From Porphyra umbilicalis (lineage: Eukaryota; Rhodophyta; Bangiophyceae; Bangiales; Bangiaceae), in assembly GCA_002049455.2 (NCBI GenBank), contig KV918924.1:1-64000 (forward strand): 64,000 nt of DNA. The letters run 5' to 3'. Positions 22,283-33,824 of this stretch are shown piece by piece. A program made the translations under genes and the position numbers. Under the pieces are notes generated by a model that was not told the origin of the DNA, did no database searches, and saw nothing but the letters and a program-made list of their open reading frames with translations. Within the stretch, counting starts at the first letter, position 1. Each line of letters starts with the position of its first letter.

Positions 22283-25200
22283 ACCTGAACGGCTGACTTT
22301 GACAGCACACTATGATGTACGCTACCGGGTGATTCCAGCACTTCAAAGGTACCGTCAACTACCTCTGGTACCCAAACACTACCCAATCTCGCCAACATGC
22401 TTAGTCAAGATATGCTTTTACTGAAACGAGGAAATGTACGCTTGTCCTTTGCTTGCATGAAAGTACCCATGAGCCTGAACTGTTGCTCTCGAATTTTGCA
22501 GACGCTGCCATGAATAATACCGAATACGCAGACGTTAATCTGAACTGGGTACGCTTGAAGACTCCTGGTTGTGACCCGGTCGCGCTTCCACAGCGGCGAG
22601 ACAAGAAGACAGCATCGTGCAGGTCCGCCTGCTCTATCCCCGACCGAGATGACCTGGGCCCAGCTAGGGATGCCACACGGTCGCTATTGCCCTGAGAAGC
22701 TTTAACGACGAGGGCGGTGGGGGACCTCACGAGAACGGCCATTTGTAGGCCCGTGTCACAGAGCGATGGAATAAGCCAGACTTTCTCTTCGAGTGACACA
22801 TTTGTGGCTGCAGACTTGACATTGACTGGCCGAGGCAAATTACAAAATGCTCTTATTCCCTATTTGGTCAACCAAGTTTTTGCACTGTCACAAAAATCTT
22901 TTGACACATACTTTTTATGTGCCGATATGACCCAAATGGCTCGTCGCCCAAGAATGATCGAATCCAAGCAAGTTCCTCAGCAAGCTATGGCATGCTGTGA
23001 CCCTGCTGTGACTGGGCTTTGAAATAAAGTTGCAGCAGGTTTCAATTCTGTGCTGTGAGCTACTGTGAACTGCTGTGAACTGCTGTGACTTGCTGTGAGC
23101 GTTTCTCAGATCCGATCATTTTTTATCAACCCATATCAATTTATCGTTTGCGCAAGTCTACCTGTGATTGCAGGGAGCTTCTGCAGTGGTGGTCCCCAGC
23201 TGTGGACCACTGCAAGCATAGTTCAGTGCGGTCTTCTAAGTCTGATCTGACAGTACGAAGCCCTCTTACAAGTACCGACCGTGCTGCATACTTGTCGCCC
23301 ACGCGTGCTGACAGTCACCACAGACCTTTTTTGGTTGGCCCCAGAGCGCACCGAGCCGTCATGCTGGGTTCCCATTGGTCAAAACCGAGAAGTCCGGGAG
23401 ACGGGGGTCTTAACTTCATAATTAGGCGTGAGGGGTTGGTGTGACATGGCTAGAACAAGGAGCTTGACCAAAGTTCAAGAGCTAACCGCAGCAGGATAGA
23501 CAAGACCGAGATTCGCAACCTTCTCTTTGTTCTTGGCTCCCGTGAGTGCACCTGTTTTTTTTGCAACTGGAGATCGCGCCGATTGAGATCCCCACACTGA
23601 GGCGTTACTCGGTTCAGCCGCGGGCAACAAGGCACAGCGGTGACGGGCGCCGCACAGCTGCCCAGCGGAGCAACTGCGCCGCAGCTTTGTCCCGCAGCGG
23701 GTGGAAGGCTTGCCCTCGAAACACACACGACATTGGATTGTATTACGCCCCGCGCGATGCAACAAGGAGCTGACGAGGCTTGTCCACCCAATAGTGTCTC
23801 CCGATGACCTAATGGAATACGCAACCGTGGCAGCCCATCGTGAGTGATGTTGCCGCCATCTCATTGGTTCACGGGCTTTCCGCGACTTGCAGTGCCGCCA
23901 CCGTTTTGCCGCGCGGTCCTGCGAGCTGCCGAAACAGCCACAAACGAGGATGACCAGTTAATGATGCATGTGTTCTGATTCGGGCTCACGGCTGTAACCG
24001 AGCAACCAGGCTTTCTCTGCTCGGCAGACGTCGGCGCAGCTTTAGCCAGCGTGTAAGCTGACCATCCGATTGCCAAGAGTCGTGCGCTGGCGCCGCCACC
24101 CTCGATGGCAACAATGCATCTTGGCGGCGCGAGGCCTAGAGAGAGGCCATGGGTGCAGCCTGGAGGTCGCTGGGTCTGTCAGTCCGTCGCTTGAGCCGTT
24201 CGGCGTGGCCGTCGGGCAGCGCGCGGCCAACCACAGTGTGCCTCGGCTGCAATTTTCGTGACTCAAGGTCATCGTTGGTCATCGTTGGCGTGGCATATGC
24301 CTGCCTGTCGAGGTTCGCTCTCGCCACGTATGGGCCTCCTGGCTGTTCGCCTTCTGCGCGCTGTAGCATCTAGGCCCAACAGGTGATGCAATTCCGCCTT
24401 TGTTGTGGGTATAGCTACCATCCAATCGGATTAAGCTACCAACACTCAGAGAAAACAGCATTGTTGGCTTTTGTGGCTGCGAGTGCCGTTGGATGCACCC
24501 GACGGCGTCGGGTGCGGTCTCGACACACACGCTTCTGCAGGGGGTGTGCGGGGCGCGGTCATTGTTTTTCTCTGGCTGGCATCGTTGCCCCAACTGGCCA
24601 GCCTTCTACGCTGTACCTGGCAGTCGCGCACGAATCCGCGCTGTGCGCAGGTACGGGCTGTCTGCAGCGCGCGCGCGACCGTGGCGTCGGCTGGTTGCGT
24701 GGATCGTCTGCGTTGCCAGCGTGTGGACAGTTCGTCCAGCGTGGCCTTGCACTCTTCGGGGGCCCCCCGAATGTGCCCTCGACAGGAGGCTGCGACACTA
24801 CCATAGTCATCTCGCTCCCACACCACCCCGGCCATCGGTAGGCGGCGTGTGACGGCGGTGGTGGTGGCGCCACGGGCGACGATTCCCCTCCGCGCTGTGT
24901 AGCGGTGCCCCACGCTTCGTCAGCGCACGGCAGGCATTGTGTGTCTCGTCCCTGTTGCCGTCGCGTCGCTGCCGTCGCCAGTGGGGCCATTTTATCTGCT
25001 CACCCAGCACCGCCCTGGAGTGCGCTTGCCCCTGCACCGCCCTGGAGTGCGCTTGCAGTTAGTCGCCCCTCCCCGGCGACGCGGCCCGCCGTGGCGTGGC
25101 GAGCCTCACGGGTGGGTGGGGCTCGGCGATTTCCAGGGGCACTAGTTCCGCCTTTCGGCTCTCTCGTTCCCTCTCACCGCAGCCTGTTGGCGGCCACTGG

Positions 25201-26016
25201 TAGCAGCGTCCCGTGACTAGGACCCACCCGACCCACCGGAACGCGCGTCGGCCTGGCGCCGTGGGTTTTCCTTTGGGGTAGAGGCGCCCCGGTCGGGCCT
25301 GGCACCTTGGTCGCGCGTGACCCGGCGCCCTTGCAGCCGCCACCAAGCAGCAGCATTGGCCGCCCCGCTGGGGCTTGTTGGCGGCCCCGCAACGGCGGCG
25401 GCTCCGAGGCGTCGACGGCAGCAGCCGCACAGGTAAGGTTGACGCTCACGTGAGGCGGGCAGTCTGCAGGTGCCTCCGGGAGGCACCACAGCAGCCGCGT
25501 TCGTGAGAGAGGAGGAGGCGGCGTCGAGGGGGTGGGGGACGCTCTTGTGCGTGCGGCCGGCGCTTAATTGGCGCCGCGGCTCGGGACGGCTGGTTGACCG
25601 GCGGCTCCACCCGGTCCCCTGCCGTACTTCTGGTTTGGGCGGCGCTTGCCGCGCGCCTCCCAACACCCACGTGCGCGCCTATATCGTGCCCGGTCAGGGC
25701 GGTCGCGCGGCCGCTTTCCCTGCACAAGGCGCGGCCCACGCCGGTACCGTTGCTGTAGCGTGGGGTGCTGCGGCTGTTCCCTTGGGGTCCACGACCTCGT
25801 CCCGGTCGTGCCGGTGTCGCAGAGCGGACATTGACCGAAGTGCTTGAAGCGCGCACCGCTTCTCCGCCGACCGGCCGCTTTCCACGCCCCCCTTCTTCCC
25901 ACTCCGGCCCGCCCCTCTACCCCCGGCCGCAGCGCAGGTGTCGTGTTTGCGTGCGCCAGGTGGTTGCCCACGACGTCGCCCCGGCGGTAGACGAGGCGGT
26001 TGGCGCCGGTGTGACC
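22283..26016. other. long gene-poor stretch with small repeats; promoter side of the RCHY1-like gene
   Basis: 22283-24900 has only short competing frames. 23042-23100 is a roughly 10-bp minisatellite of ctgtgaactg-type units. 25010-25057 holds a 26-bp tandem duplication (ccctggagtgcgcttgc repeated). 24900-26016 is GC-rich and lies directly upstream of the gene at 26017. It probably includes promoter and 5' UTR or an undetected 5' exon. Confidence 0.4.
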
Positions 26017-27825
26017 ATGTCGACGACGCCCCGCACCGACAGACATCCTTCCGTCGGTGACCTTGCGCGCGATCCGCCGGCGTCGCGTCTGCGGACGCCG
26101 CTCACGCCCCGCGACAACTTTTCCCTCGACTCCTCGATCAACCCCGCGCTCACCGCGCCCGCCGCGCACACCGCACCCGCCGCGCCCGTGCTCGACGCTG
26201 TTGACGATCGGACAGCCAACGGCACCATTAGGGACGGGGTGCCGCCCCTGCAACACGCCGCTGCAGCTGCCGCTGACGGTACTGCTTCCTCTGCTGCCGA
26301 CTCTGACTCTACTGCCGACTCTGACACGACCGAGCCTGCCGCTGCCGACGCCGACTCCGCCGCCGACACTGACGCTAGTGCTGTCAATGCCGCCGTCCAC
26401 GTCGCGACCGCGACCGCGAACCCTGTGACGACGAACGGCTGCCGGTCCGATCGGAATTGTGGTGCTCCGGCTGCGGGTGCCGATTCTGCCGCAAGCCCCT
26501 CGTCCGCGTGCCTCTGCCCCGCCGAGCGGCTGGTTATGGATAGACCGGCTGAGGAGGATGAAGCTCCTCTACGTGACCAAGGGAGCGAGGCGGATGGCAG
26601 TGCCGCGCGTGGCTCATTGTCACCACCGCCCGCTCCAGCGGTCGCCCCGCAGCCACCCTTGGAGGGTGGTGAAGAGGAGGAGATTGTGCCTGTGGAGCAA
26701 GAAGAATCTGATGCTTCTCCGGAGGAGGTGTCCTCTGAGGCGGCGTTGGTGGAAGCAGCGGATGCGGCCGAGGCGCAGCGGCTGACGGACGAGCAGCGTA
26801 AGGCCTTCATGTCTATCAACTCCGACCCGACGCTGAGCGTAATGGAGAAGACCAGCCGCATGCAGGCCATTCACCTGAAGCGCACCCTCGAGACGCAGAC
26901 GCGAGCGATTGCGGAGGCGGCCAAGCGGAACCGCTCTAACACGATTACCTACCACAATCGCGACAAGAACATATGGGGCTGCGAGCACTACCCCCGTCGG
27001 TGCAGCGTCAAGCTTGGCTGCTGTGACGAGTGGTTCACCTGCCGCCTATGCCACGACGCAGAGTCGGATCACGTCTGTGACCGGAAGAGCATTCAAGAGG
27101 TCAAGTGCATGAGTTGCAACACGGTGCAGCCAGTGGCCGCCGAGTGCCGCAACTGCAAGATCTCGTTTGCGAGGTACTTCTGCGAGATCTGCCGCTTGTA
27201 CGACGACTCGCCAGGCAAGCCACTGTACCACTGTGACAAGTGTGGCATCTGTCGCGTCGGGCTGAACAACTACCATTGCGACAAGTGCAACGCCTGTGTG
27301 GCAGAAGGCTCCAACAAGGGCCAACACCGGTGCGTGAACAACGCTCTAGATGTGTGCTGCCCGTGCTGCCAGCGCTACCTTTACGACTCGACGGACAAGG
27401 TCGTGTTCATCTTGTGTGGTCATGCGATGCACGCGTCGTGCCTCAAGGATTACGCGGCGCACAGCTACACCTGCCCTCTGTGCCACAAGGAGCTTGGCGA
27501 TATGACCAAACTCTACAAGTCGTATGACGAGGAAGTCCATGCGCAGCGGATGCCGTCCGAGTACGCTAACCATCGGGTTGTCGTGAAGTGCTATCAATGC
27601 TCGCACGAGTCCGACGTGTCCTTCCACTTCACCCACCATCATCGCTGTTTACAATGCACGAGCTACAACACCTACATCACCAAACAGTACGTGGCGACGC
27701 CCGTGGTGGAAGCCGCCGGCGCTGCGACGTCCACGTCGGCGGTGGCGGCCGTCCCGGCCATTGGTGGCGTTATCGCTGGTGCGGCGATGGCGGGCGCGGG
27801 TGGTGCAGACGTGGAAGAGCCGTGA
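26017..27825 (+). CDS. RCHY1-like: CHY/CTCHY/RING zinc-finger E3 ubiquitin ligase (RCHY1/PIRH2-like), 602 aa
   Basis: I chose the ATG at 26017 (accATGtc context). The frame is open further upstream, to 25765. Residues 1-240 are Ala/Asp/Thr-rich and disordered, followed by an acidic stretch. Then come the hallmark domains in order. The CHY zinc finger begins at C322 (GCEHYPRRC, then CDEWFTCRLCHD). The CTCHY finger spans about 362-430 (CMSCNTVQP, CRNCKISFARYFC, YHCDKCGICR, YHCDKCNACV). The RING-H2 spans about 446-491 (CCPCCQRYL, CGHAMHASCL, CPLC). A C-terminal zinc ribbon spans about 523-555 (VKCYQCSHES, HRCLQC). Every Cys/His ligand I checked is present. In animals and plants this family ubiquitinates regulators such as p53 or stomatal and iron-response factors. 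The long N-terminal extension is unlike the roughly 260-aa animal protein. Single exon. Confidence 0.93.
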   Translation: MSTTPRTDRHPSVGDLARDPPASRLRTPLTPRDNFSLDSSINPALTAPAAHTAPAAPVLDAVDDRTANGTIRDGVPPLQHAAAAAADGTASSAADSDSTADSDTTEPAAADADSAADTDASAVNAAVHVATATANPVTTNGCRSDRNCGAPAAGADSAASPSSACLCPAERLVMDRPAEEDEAPLRDQGSEADGSAARGSLSPPPAPAVAPQPPLEGGEEEEIVPVEQEESDASPEEVSSEAALVEAADAAEAQRLTDEQRKAFMSINSDPTLSVMEKTSRMQAIHLKRTLETQTRAIAEAAKRNRSNTITYHNRDKNIWGCEHYPRRCSVKLGCCDEWFTCRLCHDAESDHVCDRKSIQEVKCMSCNTVQPVAAECRNCKISFARYFCEICRLYDDSPGKPLYHCDKCGICRVGLNNYHCDKCNACVAEGSNKGQHRCVNNALDVCCPCCQRYLYDSTDKVVFILCGHAMHASCLKDYAAHSYTCPLCHKELGDMTKLYKSYDEEVHAQRMPSEYANHRVVVKCYQCSHESDVSFHFTHHHRCLQCTSYNTYITKQYVATPVVEAAGAATSTSAVAAVPAIGGVIAGAAMAGAGGADVEEP

Positions 27826-28365
27826 GGTGCGTGTCGCAGGTCATGGTGTTCAGTTGTGACCTGCCACCCTGCCGGTGATGTGTTTTGTTGTCTGCGAGCG
27901 ACTCGCAGTTGGTGTGTTTGTGGCTGTACGTCACGTCAGCCACTGCCTCAAAGCCACCTCCACCGACGCCGTCGCTACCGTGGCAGAGTGCACGTCCACC
28001 GATATCCAGGCATTCCACGCTTGCAGTCGGCTGGCGTGGGGAAGGCGACGGCGGCTGTGTTTGGCTGGTGGTTGTCGCCCCCGGCGCCCATGCAGGCCGG
28101 CTCCTCCGTGGCAATCACCGGCTGTGCTCACTGCCGCGCCGTCTTGGCGAGGACTCATGTGGGACGCGACGGCCCTTCGTGCTTGCTTGTTTTTTTTTGT
28201 CACCCGCTTGAGTGGCCCGCGCTGCGCACCCTCCAGAGAAGACTCCATACCCCTCTGAGAAGCACCCTTCTGGGCTTTGCACATCAAACACGTACGGCTT
28301 GCCAACCGTCCGCGCGCACCAAACCCCCGACTACCAACACCAGGACGTCCACGAGCTGCATGCTC
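27826..28365. other. intergenic, 3' flanks of two convergent genes
   Basis: This lies between the RCHY1-like stop (27825) and the DUF218 stop (28366, minus strand). Only shadow frames are present. No clear terminator or repeat. Confidence 0.5.
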
Positions 28366-29235
28366 TCAGTAGGTTCCCCTCGCATCGGCGTCGAGCGCCG
28401 CCGCCGGTGCCGCGCCATCGCACTCGGACGGCGCCGCATATGCGGCGTGCTCCCCAAACACAAACACAGCCAGCCCGGCCACGTCCGTGACGGTCATCAT
28501 GACGCCCGCGGCAGCCGACGCCAGCCCCGCCTGCTCCTTGCGCAGCCGCGCGTCGCGCGCGCCCGCCTCCATCCCCGAGTCGGGCGTCACTTGCCAGTCG
28601 AGTTGAAAGGGCGGCGCGGGCCCGCCCGCCACGTCGGGGAGCCCAAACACCCACTCAAACACCCCCCGACAGCGGGGCGCGTGGAAGGCGCTGGTGATGA
28701 CGAGCAGCCGCGTCAGGCGCAGGGGCGCCGCGAGGGCGACGCGGCAAAAGTAGGCGTTGCCAATCGTGTCGAGCGACCACCCGTCGAGGCGCATCGACCG
28801 CGCGTCGACGCCGTGGGCGGTGGCGAGGTAGGTGGCCGACGCGGCGGCTTCGTCAATGGGCGTGCCGCGGGTGGGGTGCGTCGGCGGCGGCCGGTGGGGG
28901 GTGCCCCGCGAGAGCAGCAGGAAGTGGGGGGGGCGCGGCGTCACCGCCGCCGCCGCGTCCAAGCGGGCGGCCACCCACGGGTGGGGGGTGCCGGCGGGGG
29001 TGAGGCCCCCGCCGGGAACAACGACCGCATCATAGGGCAATGGCATCCGGGGGGGGGACGCGCGGCGGCCGGGGGGTGGCGGGCGGGAGAGCAGACGCGC
29101 GGGACCTATGGACAATCGTCGAAAACCAGCGGGCGACCACGCTCCGCCGAGCACGCACCGATGCAGTGGCGGAGGGGGGCAACAGCGCAGCTGTCTGGGC
29201 GGCAGCGCGGGGAGGCGTAAAGGAAACGGCGGCAT
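28366..29235 (-). CDS. DUF218 (YdcF/SanA-like) domain protein, 289 aa
   Basis: The domain shows its usual blocks: DAVVVPGGG, then RLDAAAAV, then LLLSRGTPH, then DEAAASATYLATAHGV, then WSLDTIGNAYF, then LLVITSAFHAPRCRGVFEWV. The WDTIGNAYF and VITS.FH.PR blocks are typical of plant and algal DUF218 proteins. Bacterial relatives (YdcF, SanA, ElyC) bind nucleotides or act in envelope integrity; the eukaryotic role is not established. The frame is open to an ATG at 29235. The first 63 residues are Pro/Arg-rich and could be an organelle-targeting extension. A later ATG at 29046 sits just before the domain and is an alternative start. It is convergent with the RCHY1-like gene. Confidence 0.85.
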   Translation of the reverse strand: MPPFPLRLPALPPRQLRCCPPPPLHRCVLGGAWSPAGFRRLSIGPARLLSRPPPPGRRASPPRMPLPYDAVVVPGGGLTPAGTPHPWVAARLDAAAAVTPRPPHFLLLSRGTPHRPPPTHPTRGTPIDEAAASATYLATAHGVDARSMRLDGWSLDTIGNAYFCRVALAAPLRLTRLLVITSAFHAPRCRGVFEWVFGLPDVAGGPAPPFQLDWQVTPDSGMEAGARDARLRKEQAGLASAAAGVMMTVTDVAGLAVFVFGEHAAYAAPSECDGAAPAAALDADARGTY

Positions 29236-29656
29236 CGGCGCTCACACAAGTTCGTGTGAAATCGGTTGTGAAATCGAGCCCACCAATAGAAACGCAGTAT
29301 TCAATGTGGGCACACGACCAGATGGGGCCCAGACAGGCAACCGGATGACGATCGCGCCAGACAGACACTAATGTGTGAGACGTATGTCAGAGAACACAGA
29401 CATGAGATACCGGTCCCAGAGCCAGACAACAATTGGGTTGAGATCCGATCACACGATCTGACGCAAATGGCATAGCCTTGCAGCCCAAAAGAGAGGCCGA
29501 CGAGGCCGCCAAATGTGCCCTGCGAGCACCAGTAGCGGGCCAGACCACTGCCCCAGTGAGACACCGGGCCCCTCATCACCGCCCCGAGACGACGCCATTT
29601 GGACCGAAGCTGGCCAATCTGGTAGACCAGGACCCCAAAAATATTCTGCATCAATG
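29236..29656. other. upstream of the DUF218 gene and left edge of the satellite
   Basis: No gene was seen. The last ~20 bp (aatattctgcatcaatg) already resemble the end of a satellite unit (aatattcctcgacatgg). Confidence 0.5.
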
Positions 29657-31600
29657 TAGCCCCCGCGTGGCCCACCCCTCTCACGGGTCATTCAGGGCAC
29701 CCCCCCTGGTAGCATGCGTGCTCGCCGATTCCCCCGGCCCCGTTTCTCCATCGCCGCCGCAGCTGGCACGCTGATTGGTGCTCGCGTTCGTGCCGCCAAT
29801 GCGCAATACGCGTCCGGGCCAAAAAAAAGATTCCTCGACATGGTAGCCCCCGCGTGGCCCACCCCCCTGGCGGGTCATTCAGGGCACCCCCCCTGGTAGC
29901 ATGCGTGCTCGCCGATTCTCCCGGCCCCGATTCTCCATCGCCGCCGCAGCTGGCACGCTGATTGGTGCTCGCGTTCGTGCCGCCAATGCACTTTGCGCGT
30001 CCGGGCCGCAATAAATATTCCGAGACATGGTAGCCCCCGCGTGGCCCACCGCCCTGGCGGGTCATTCAGGGCACCCCCCCTTGTAGCATGCGTGCTCGCC
30101 GATTCTCCCGGCCCCGATTCTCCATCGCCGCCGCAGCTGGCACGCTGATTGGTGCTCGCGTTCGTGCCGCCAATGCGCAATCCGCGTCGGGGCCACAATA
30201 AATATTCCTCGACATGGTAGCCCCCGCGTGGCCCACCCCCTTGGCGGGTCATTCAGGGCACCCCCCCTGGTAGCATGCGTGCTCGCCGATTCTCCCGGCC
30301 CCGATTCTCCATCGCCGCCGCAGCTGGCACCCTGATTGGTGCTCGCGTTCGTGCCGCCAATGCGCTTTGCGCGTCCGGGCCGCAATAAATATTCCTCGAC
30401 ATGGTAGCCCCCGCGTGGCCCACCCCCCTGGCGGGTCATTCAGGGCACCCCCCCTGGTAGCATGCGTGCTCGCCGATTCTCCCGGCCCCGTTTCTCCATC
30501 GCCGCCGCAGCTGGCACCCTGATTGGTGCTCGCGTTCGTGCCGCCAATGCGCATTGCGCGTCCGGGCCGCAATAAATATTCCTCGACATGGTAGCCCCCG
30601 CGTGGCCCACCCCCCTGGCGGGTCATTCAGGGCACCCGCCCTGGTAGCATGCGTGCTCGCCGATTCTCCCGGCCCCGTTTCTCCATCGCCGCCGCAGCTG
30701 GCACGCTGATTGGTGCTCGCGTTCGTGCCGCCAATGCGCAATACGCGTCCGGGCCAAAAAAAAGATTCCTCGACATGGTAGCCCCCGCGTGGCCCACCCC
30801 CCTGGCGGGTCATTCAGGGCACCCCCCCTGGTAGCATGCGTGCTCGCCGATTCTCCCGGCCCCGATTCTCCATCGCCGCCGCAGCTGGCACCCTGATTGG
30901 TGCTCGCGTTCGTGCCGCCAATGCGCTTTGCGCGTCCGGGCCGCAATGAATATTCCTCGACGTGGTAGCCCCCGCGTGGCCCACCCCCCTGGCGGGTCAT
31001 TCAGGGCACCCCCCCTGGTAGCATGCGTGCTCGCCGATTCTCCCGGCCCCGATTCTTCATCGCCGCCGCAGCTGGCACGCTGATTGGTGCTCGCGTTCGT
31101 GCCGCCAATGCGCAATCCGCGTCGGGGCCACAATAAAGATTCCTCGACATGGTAGCCCCCGCGTGGCCCACCCCCCTGGCGGGTCATTCAGGGCTTGCCC
31201 CCTGGTAGCATGCGTGCTCGCCGATTCTCCCGGCCCCGATTCTCCATCGCCGCCGCAGCTGGCACGCTGATTGGTGCTCGCGTTCGTGCCGCCAATGCGC
31301 TTTGCGCGTCCGGGCCGCAATAAATATTCCTCGACATGGTAGCCCCCGCGTGGCCCACCCCTCTCACGGGTCATTCAGGGCACCCCCCCTGGTAGCATGC
31401 GTGCTCGCCGATTCTCCCGGCCCCGATTCTCCATCGCCGCCGCAGCTGGCACCCTGATTGGTGCTCGCGTTCGTGCCGCCAATGCGCAATCCGCGTCCGG
31501 GCCACGATTAATTGTTCCTCATCTATGTAGCCCCCGCGTGGCCCACCCCTCTCACTGGTCGTTCAGGGCACCCCCCCTCGTAGCGTGCGTGCTCGCCGAT
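29657..31600. repeat. 187-bp tandem satellite, 10 full units plus a partial unit
   Basis: Units start with tagcccccgcgtggcccacc at 29657, 29844, 30031, 30218, 30405, 30592, 30779, 30966, 31153, 31340 and (partial) 31527. They differ at only a few positions. Each unit contains an inverted CCAAT pair (gATTGGtgctcgcg..gcCAATgcg) and, in most, an aataaatattcc string. Variant positions recur every fifth unit: 1=6, 2~7, 3~8, 4=9. A 125-codon minus-strand frame appears once per unit (375 = 2x187+1), which is a consequence of the period and not evidence of genes. It could be centromere-like or an intergenic-spacer satellite. Confidence 0.95.
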
Positions 31601-32155
31601 GTCTCAGAACCCACCACCCCTCCCACCGCCGCCCCCCCCACCGCCGCCACCGCCGCCACCGCCGCCGTCCTCCGTCCTCCTACATGCAGGCCGGGGTGCC
31701 CGGGTAACCTCTCGCTTCCGTCTGTGCGTGGGCTTGCTGCCCCTCGTGGGCGGCGCCTTCGTCGAGGCCCGTCCTGGTGGGGACGGCTGTCTTGACGTGA
31801 TGCTGGTCTTTGCTGGACGTGTTCTGGTTCGCTCCATGTGATTCTGCAGCGGTGTTGGATCGGGTATGTTCTATGTCGCTTTGCCGTGGCACGCCGTTGC
31901 GTGGAGCTCGGAGGCTGGGCTGGTTGCTTGGCTTTCGCTTCTGGCATCGGTCATACTGGCGTAGCTTGGCTGGCCTATCTGTTTGCTGTTTCTTCTCGCC
32001 TGCCATTCGTTCACCGTTATGTGACGTGACTGACCTGGACACCGGTGGCCACTCTTCCCCACTGTGCTCCCACACGCATTATTTGCTCGTGTTTTGTCAG
32101 ACATCGCCGGTCTGCAGAGTGTGCGGCCTCAAGGGGCGTTGTGGCAGGCGGCGCC
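31601..32155. other. region between the satellite and the KDZ transposase; left flank of the element
   Basis: 31610-31680 is a CCGCCACCG-type low-complexity tract. No terminal inverted repeat could be recognised. The frame of the transposase is open back to 32045 but has no ATG before 32156. Confidence 0.4.
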
Positions 32156-33631
32156 ATGCAAAACGAGGAGCACAAGCCCAAGTTCCACGCGCCCATCACG
32201 TTTCCGGCATCGAGCGGAAGGCGGCTGGGGACACCGTCAACGACTGTCTTCCTCAACGCTCTTCCTCAAGTGGGTTTGGGACGTGTGGTCTGCAGTGGGG
32301 CCGCCGGGGCGAACAGCACGCCCGCGAATCGAGGATGGAGCCGCGGCCTGGCGGCTACGCCGCTCTCTGCTGTGCCGGGCCGGCACTCGTTGCCAAGTGT
32401 CTCGACACCAAGACGCACTATTGCACCTCCTCGAGCCACACACCCCACTGCCAAGCCCGCCGCAGCAGAAGCAGCAATTCATGACGACAACGATGGTATG
32501 CCATTGACGCCCGCCCCTCCTGCTCTCCCTCCCCGCCGGCGATTGCCGTCTTGTCTTCCTGCTCGGCGGCACTCGCGGGTGGACACCGGGCCATCGCCGA
32601 ATGAGGTTGCGCTGACCGCCTTGACTGCCTGCGTGCGCCGGGCGTGCGGTGTTCCGTCGGTCACGCCTGTGGGTCAACGTGCGAGCCCCGTGAGCGCCTC
32701 GGTCGTTAGCGATCCTGCCTCCCCGTCGCGTGCCATTGTTTTGCGGCTCGGTTCGGCCAAGCGTGATTCCATCCTGTGGGTGTCGCCACGCGGTGGCCTC
32801 CTCTGCTCGTGTTTTGGCGGAACTCAAAACGCCCTTCTCTTGTCGGTGTCTTCGAGGAGCTCCGACTGCAAGCACGTCGAGCTCCTGCGTCGCGCCCTGG
32901 CGGCGTCTGGTGTTCTATTGAGCCAGTTCCGAGGGCGGATGCGTCTGGCGCCGGACGCCAAGAACTATGCAACTTGTAAGCAGTACGGCGCTGCGGTCCT
33001 GTGGGTCTCCCTCTACCAAAAGGTGTACTCGCTTGTCACGTTCTCGGCTGCCAGTGCCGCGACATGTATGGCCCCATGCTGCCGTCGCTTTCGAGGCCGG
33101 TGCGGACACGTCAAGCTTGTCCGTCCACTCCACCTCGAGCGCTTGGCGGACGCCGGGGCAGCCGCCACGGCGGAGCGCGATGTCGGGAAGGCGATCAAGG
33201 CGGCCGCGGTACCGTCGGCGCGACGTCGGTTTCTCTCCTCGGAGGAAGAAGACGCCGGCATTGAAAAGCTGCCTTCCGACACGTCACGCGAGAAAAGCGA
33301 CTCGCCCGAGGAGACGGTGGCGGCGCGCAATCCCCGAAACCTTCTGCCGTGCATGGGTGAGATGGCCGAGGCCGAGGTGTGGGCGAGGACGGCGGATTAG
33401 AAGAAAATCGCGGCGTCGGTTGCCACCCCCAAGGAGGCGATGAACGAGAACTCGAAGCGGCTGGCAGAGCTCATCAACTTCCTGGAGCGTAGCGGGAACA
33501 TCCGCGACATGACCAACGTGCTGGTTGAGCGGAATTGTGGCAGTTGCGGGAGCGAACGTGGGGCTACCACCAAGGTGACTCATGAGCCCGCCATCATCTA
33601 CACCCACCACCCGTCCGCCCCCGCGCTTGAA
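32156..33631 (+). pseudogene. KDZ-type transposase, N-terminal exon with two SWIM-like zinc clusters; one in-frame TAG
   Basis: The ATG at 32156 starts MQNEEHKPKFH. After a Pro/Ser-rich linker there is a SWIM-like finger at about residues 217-244 (LLCSCFGGTQ .. SDCKHVELL, that is CxC..CxH). A second Cys/His cluster lies at about 303-320 (TCMAPCCRRF, GRCGHVKL). SWIM/CxC modules N-terminal to the core are characteristic of KDZ transposases and probably bind DNA. TAG at 33398-33400 interrupts the frame, but the same frame continues immediately (KKIAASVATPKEAMNENSKR) to 33631. There a consensus donor (gaa|gtatgt) begins an intron that probably ends at ccatag (33824), joining in phase to the next exon. 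So there is one gene with one nonsense codon, or readthrough, or an unseen small intron. Confidence 0.65.
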
Positions 33632-33824
33632 GTATGTTCTGTTCCTTTTTTGGTGCGTGAACGCGTGGTGCATGTTGTCCTCAATGCGCCTCTGTTCAGT
33701 GTCGCCTGCTGTGCGCGCGAGTGTGATCGTGAACTGACTTCTTCCTGCATTTTCTGTGTGTCAGTGTTCCCGCCTATCTTCTTTAATCGTGCCTGTATGC
33801 GCTATCCTTGGATTGAATCCATAG
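33632..33824 (+). other. probable spliceosomal intron in the KDZ transposase gene
   Basis: Donor GTATGT at 33632 and acceptor CCATAG at 33824 (193 bp) preserve phase 0. They join the N-terminal exon to a frame open from 33825 (WRCEKQSCKRM) that continues through the core. Other acceptors (33764, 33834) either hit a stop or break the phase. Confidence 0.55.

Noticed and set aside
29688-31374. Series of 125-aa minus-strand ORFs, each offset by 187 bp
   Set aside because: They follow from the 187-bp satellite period (375 = 2x187+1) and a fixed stop per unit. The peptides have no independent support.
33357-33400. 44-bp intron removing the TAG in the KDZ N-terminal exon
   Set aside because: A donor-like ggtgag and a tag acceptor exist, but removal shifts the frame away from the clearly continuing MNENSKR frame.
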